Positions 60,121 to 64,000 of a stretch of DNA of 64,000 nt are shown here, one piece after another (the stretch's first letter is position 1; each line of letters begins with the position of its first letter). The notes beneath the pieces were generated by a model, which ran no database searches, was not told where the DNA came from, and was given only the letters and a program-made list of their open reading frames with translations. This DNA comes from Marasmius tenuissimus (lineage: Eukaryota; Basidiomycota; Agaricomycetes; Agaricales; Marasmiaceae): NCBI GenBank assembly GCA_029532415.1, contig JAQOTA010000060.1:4526001-4590000 (forward strand), written 5' to 3'. Made by a program: the position numbers and the translations under genes.

Positions 60121-60129
60121 ATAGCGTGG

Positions 60130-60751
60130 TGTATTGAATGGGAAAACTCAGTAGCAATTGCCGTATTCAATGGCATTTTGTCATTATTGACTGGTGAGAT
60201 CTGCACAATGCTGTCCGAAATTCGAGACTCAACTACAAAATCGGAGGGGAAGAATTTGGTGGATTAGTGGGGAAGCACGACATCACATGGGAATGGGAGT
60301 ACACAAAAAATACAGCGTGATCATGGCTGCCATGTACATCCCTTTGGGTTCTTGGGAATAGTTCATCACAATAGCTAAATGTCAATCTGCAGCCTCGAAT
60401 CTGGGATATTGTACCCAACTACTCTGATAGCCTCAATAGTGTAACCTCTCATACTGGACCCAAAGGCTAGAGGCAATATTCCCGTTGATCTGAGTGGCGT
60501 GGCAACTCTGATGACGGTACGTGCGCTCCTCTGTATCCTCATACTTGATCAATGTCGTTCTGATAACTTTGGAAACACTCCAGGGACTTGCTCCTACGTT
60601 GATTGTCGTACGTGTTGCACACGGGAGGTCCGTCAACAGTGTTCAGCAGATGATCTCGATTCACCTCGTCGATCAAGTGCCTCAGGATATTTCTGGACCC
60701 GCCAGCGGAAGTGTATTACGAGGTGCAGGAGGTGTTCGCTCTCGCCCGTAG
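60130..60751 (+). pseudogene. 5'-truncated membrane protein gene (family copy F)
   Basis: It begins in the middle of exon 7 (SVAIAVFNGILSLLTG), then exon 8 (GRIWWISGEARHHMG) and exon 9 (LESGILYPTTLIASIV, then TAA, then PLILDP). The last exon opens GLAPTLIVVRVAHGRS and ends TAG at 60749-60751. GT-AG junctions match the intact copies. Exons 1-6 are absent; the sequence to the left belongs to the 57.9-60.1 kb duplicate, so a rearrangement breakpoint lies at about 60120-60130. The TAA in exon 9 is an independent lesion. Confidence 0.88.
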
Positions 60752-61554
60752 AATGAGATCCTGTAAGGCACCGGGGATGCATGAAACACGTACCGAAGAG
60801 CTCTGAGACACCCGTGACCTGGTGGATTCGGGATCGATGGTATACCATAAATCTCTTGAGCCATCGTCGTTTGCCCTCGTTCGCCATTTTTTGTTTCTTA
60901 GAGTGTCAATTTCCTCTGCTTGTACAATTTAGAGATATCGCGACTTATGAGCCCTCTCTTTTATAATTGTTCGGATCGCAAAAAGTCAACTGGGGATGCT
61001 TCATATATGGAATCAGACCAAGCGTAGGCCAAAGGAAGCGTCTTGGATGTTTTCGAGACTGGACCTTTTTCATAATCAAAAGAATTGTAATTCCCAACAT
61101 AAAGATTTCAATAGAAATGCCGGGTTGATGCTTACAGATCAAAGCGATGTACGCGTATTCTCGGATGTTTTCCATTGCCTCCGACTCACCCATCGAATAA
61201 TCATCACCGTTCATGATCGCTTCATGTCTCGACCAATTCTAAAACCAACCACCTTCTCTACCTCCATGAGGGATCGAAATAAAATCTCCGATGTAAACTT
61301 TGGTTTTGCGTTGTCTGCGGAAGACGAATGTGGATTCAAGGGACTTCCCTGACAAATCGCAAGAGACAGGAAAACAGCTGCGACTTGAATCAAAGGTGTA
61401 TATAGGACCTCGGTTGGACCTCGGCTAGTGTAAGTATTACGGGTGTGAAGCATACCAGAGCAGAAGATGAAGGACGTGAGGAATATACATGTGCAGCATC
61501 GACCAGTTGAGATCTGTGTCTGTGTAACATGGCCGATTTGCCTGCCGCCGGATC
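60752..61554. other. Intergenic DNA with a hydrophobic frame
   Basis: A minus-strand frame (60945-61214) contains ISIEIFMLGITILLIMKKV, a possible membrane helix, without further support. No other feature. Confidence 0.35.
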
Positions 61555-63600
61555 CGGGATTCTGCTACGGTCGGGCCGGAGTTAATCGATGATCGGTCGT
61601 TGCGATCCTGACCAGACAACACTTCTCTTCCCAAACCACCATGACCCATACAACCCAGAAGTCCTACCGCTCACCATTATCTCGAAGTCCACAAGCTCAA
61701 ATGCAAGGGAAATCGGATCGGCGTTCGCCTTCCTGACAGCAGCAGTACGTGTTGGCTTTTCGTTTGTGCAGTGAATTTTCTGATCATGACTCGAATCAGA
61801 TCTTCAAGATAAAGCTTGCACAGTCCCTCTCCGCTGGCTAGGAGCATAACTCAATTTTTCACACTGAATAACACAAGATTGGACGTGCTGTACGATCACC
61901 GTGCACACTTTGGTACTTTCACAAAAACTCCGTTGACACTTACCTCACTCTGACGTGACTCGCGTTATCAGCCTTTCCATCATGGCTCTTTTTTGGAGGA
62001 TCTGAGTACCATCATGGTGAATAGGATCGTGGCTCTAGAAACCACAATGCACGAGCTGGTGAGTGCTGGTATATTTGTCCCAACCTCGTACTGACCTACA
62101 TCCGTCAGGTCTCGAAGGAATCAAAGGTCCGTTCTCGTTATGACTCGCGGATCGTATGGCCAAGTTGTCTCGTGGGTCACGTCGAGATGACTATTCCACT
62201 GCAAGCTTTAACAGCTGGGTTTCCACGTTCGTTTCAGTCACTTTGAGAAACCGTGACTGGTTGCTCTGACGTGCATGCTCAGATCAACGTCATCTATCTC
62301 AGTCCTCGCGTTTTGGCATCCTCCGCAACTTTATTGCTCCGAGCTCTCTTAGAACACAGACCCTCCGATAGGCTCAGCCTCGAATTCGACTCGCGATGAG
62401 GCTACCCGGCATTCGAGAAAGCCCTCACAGCCTGTAGATTTCGCCGCTCTCGCCTATTGGCCCGAGAACAAGCCTTGTCTTCCCCGCCTACCCTCTAAAG
62501 GCAGAGACTCGTCGACGTCATTGGTATCGGTGCTTCGGTCGACCCTATGATTGCCGCCTTCTCTACGCAGTTGTCACCCTCCACAACCGTTGAATCTCCC
62601 CTTTGTAGGCATGCTCCCACCGTGTCGGGCTTCACATATGGTCCTCCGGTGCATTATCCTTCGATCCTATCCTCCGGCACGGTGTGGTAGGCGTCCTCTG
62701 TAACCGAAGGTAGACTGGGGAAAATGGGGTCATCGGAGACGAAAACGAGGTGAACTCGAAGTGAAGGACGAGATCTCTTTCACCAGCGATCAAGGTATGA
62801 TCTCTCGCCACAGTATCCGTCACTTGTCCGCAGCTAACGAGACCTTTCGTCGTAGATTCCGAACGAGAAGGATTGCAGTTCTTCTTGCTGCCAGTCCAAG
62901 TCTCCACACTGCACTGTTTACCTTTCCCCTTCCAGTATAGGTTCGCTTTCGACGTTTTAGGTTATCATCATCTGGTAACCCGGCCATATACCTGGTTTCG
63001 GACTCCTTTCGCTACGTCGTATCCTCCGACTATTTACGGTCGTTCTTATCACTACCCCTCAGCTGTACAAAAACAATTAGGTTGATGGAGCCTCCGAGCT
63101 GCGAATCTATACCTGCGTGGAGGCCGATCCTGGACGCCATTGGCTGTTTTGCGATCCAAAATGTCGGGCGGTTGTGTGCAACGAGGGTGCTCGACGTAAA
63201 CGACTGTCGACACTGAGGCAGGGATGGGCGGCTCGTATTCGTTGGCACCAAAGCCTTCTTCCAAACAATTATAATCCTAACATGGCACGCGCATTCATTC
63301 TGTTCGTTGGGTCGTTTTCTGATCGTTTCGGTCGTTGGTTTATTGATTCGCCCTTCATCGTCGTTGTTGTTCGATGGAGTCTCGACATTACGCCAGACAA
63401 ACAGTATACATACTCTCTTTGTCGTGCATCCTAGAGGCTCGAGGACAAAGGGCGGTAGAGGCGAAGGTATCGATCGCCCTCTATGGGTCGGGGTTACTCT
63501 ATATCGAACACAAGTCCTTGCGGACTCTCTCGTCTCCCCACTTTGTCGTGTACCTCACCTCATGGTGGCTACTTAGATCTCGAATCACGCAGGTACAAAT
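61555..63600. repeat. Segmental duplicate of about 57950-60120
   Basis: Second copy of the block described there, more indel-ridden; no family gene follows its right end. No coding gene is called inside it. Confidence 0.65.
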
Positions 63601-64000
63601 ATAATCCGCGTTTTGCACTCTTCCAATCCCGCTATTGTTCCGCGTCAGAGCATTGTGCACATCTTTGACGTCTAGACTTCGGGCTTCGGTTTTCAGTTCA
63701 CGTCGAGATCCTGATGAACGAATCGTCGAATCTCTACTTACCCTCCGAGCCCTTTCAACCCGATGCAAGGAGATAAGGACATGCTGTGATTGTGGGCCCC
63801 CTGATCATTGTTTCCTGAGCTGTACAAACACTAGAGCAATCTTTAGGTATCATGTCGATGCGAGCTAGATTGAACGGGTAGATTCATGAGACACGATTAG
63901 GGGATAGCCCAGTGTTGAGAATTACGTTCCTGTCAATCGTCTGGGTTTTGTCTCTCGAAGAGACTGATGGACGAACGTTGCCTCTGGTGGTATGCAAGAA
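63601..64000. other. Window right edge, nothing recognised
   Basis: Short overlapping frames only. Confidence 0.4.

Overview
This looks like a stretch of a filamentous basidiomycete genome, probably Agaricomycete. The protein genes are cut by many short GT-AG introns of about 50-70 nt, their closest look-alikes are basidiomycete-type proteins, and fungal transposon debris lies between them. No rRNA or tRNA gene is visible. The species cannot be named from the sequence. Large parts of the window carry no gene I can recognise.

The main theme is one family of seven-helix membrane proteins of unknown function, present at least seven times in different states. Three copies look intact with the same ten-exon layout: 12766-14389 (+), 28129-29735 (-) and 31937-33535 (-). 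One copy (5624-7424, -) has a stop codon and a small transposon inside exon 6. One (15844-16205, -) has lost about 1.2 kb between intron 1 and exon 9. One (about 60130-60751, +) lacks its 5' half. The first kilobase of the window matches the upstream flank of the 5.6-7.4 kb copy, so another copy probably starts just off the left edge. Flanks were duplicated along with the genes, and TATA-like boxes sit about 50-75 bp before the start codons. This is a birth-and-death cluster.

Region by region. 1-8.5 kb: duplicated flank, gene-poor DNA, broken copy. 8.5-17.3 kb: gene-poor DNA, a small MITE, an intact copy and the internally deleted copy. 17.3-25.5 kb: an LTR-like sequence, then a full-length but dead Ty1/copia retrotransposon (18639-25479) whose gag is split by a solo LTR of another family. 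25.9-27.8 kb: an F-box gene, probably damaged at its 3' end. 28.1-34.4 kb: two intact family members with duplicated flanks. 35.7-37.3 kb: two TA-target inverted-repeat elements. 37.6-38.1 kb: a fragment with a motif like one at the end of the F-box locus. 43.2-44.0 kb: an intact dual-specificity phosphatase gene. 48.0-52.4 kb: a 4.4 kb element with about 360 bp, nearly identical terminal inverted repeats and a TA duplication, carrying two unknown genes and no transposase I recognise. 57.9-63.6 kb: a decayed segmental duplication around the truncated family member.

The two most notable items are the large TIR element with unknown cargo and the well-preserved record of duplication, transposon disruption and internal deletion in the membrane-protein family.
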